Source: Desulfobacterales bacterium
Lineage (GTDB): Bacteria > Desulfobacterota > Desulfobacteria > Desulfobacterales > C00003060
NCBI GenBank assembly: GCA_030668505.1
Contig: DAOUTV010000162.1
Span: forward strand, 1-5,245
DNA length: 5,245 bases
Direction: 5' to 3'
A model generated the notes under the pieces. It made no database searches, was not told the origin of the DNA, and saw only the letters and a list, made by a program, of their open reading frames with translations. This document shows, piece after piece, positions 5,221-5,245 of the stretch. The first letter of the stretch is position 1, and each line of letters begins with the position of its first letter. A program made the position numbers and the translations under genes.

Positions 5221-5245
5221 CGGCTATTTCTGTTTCTTTTCAGCC

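Overview
The window is a nitrogen-control locus, with every convincing gene on the minus strand. Read in the direction of transcription (right to left) it runs: an upstream non-coding region (5245 to about 4727); a sigma-54 promoter; a short in-frame remnant of an ammonium-transporter gene; a PII signal protein (glnB); the PII uridylyltransferase glnD; an intergenic region with a second sigma-54-like promoter; a second PII gene (glnK); and an ammonium transporter (amtB) that runs off the left edge of the window.

The logic is that of bacterial nitrogen sensing. GlnD senses glutamine through its C-terminal ACT domains and adds or removes UMP on Tyr51 in the T-loop of PII trimers. PII binds ATP/ADP and 2-oxoglutarate and passes the signal on. 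The PII next to amtB would be expected to dock on and close the transporter when nitrogen is plentiful. Both PII proteins are 112 residues, keep Tyr51 and both family signatures, and are about 69% identical, so both look like GlnD substrates. Each PII module has its own -24/-12 promoter. That fits NtrC-type control under nitrogen limitation, and it may place glnD under the same control.

The least expected item is at 4554-4643. It is a 29-codon reading frame with a very strong ribosome binding site, directly under the better sigma-54 promoter. Its sequence reads as the first residues of an Amt protein joined to the third-membrane-helix motif FQGMFAIITP. It is best explained as the scar of a second amt gene of a different subtype from the surviving amtB, lost by internal deletion while its promoter stayed to drive glnB-glnD.

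Three intergenic stretches (about 611-645, 4001-4035 and 5151-5220) carry degenerate arrays with 7-bp periodicity, and a pair of 10-bp palindromes lies just before glnD.

Gene content, sigma-54 use, the AMT1-like transporter and this style of degenerate intergenic repeat suggest an anaerobic Desulfobacterota ('deltaproteobacterial') organism. This is an inference from style, not a proven assignment. Apart from the amt remnant and the repeats, the region is conventional; I see no sign of a defence system, mobile element, CRISPR array, tRNA or rRNA.
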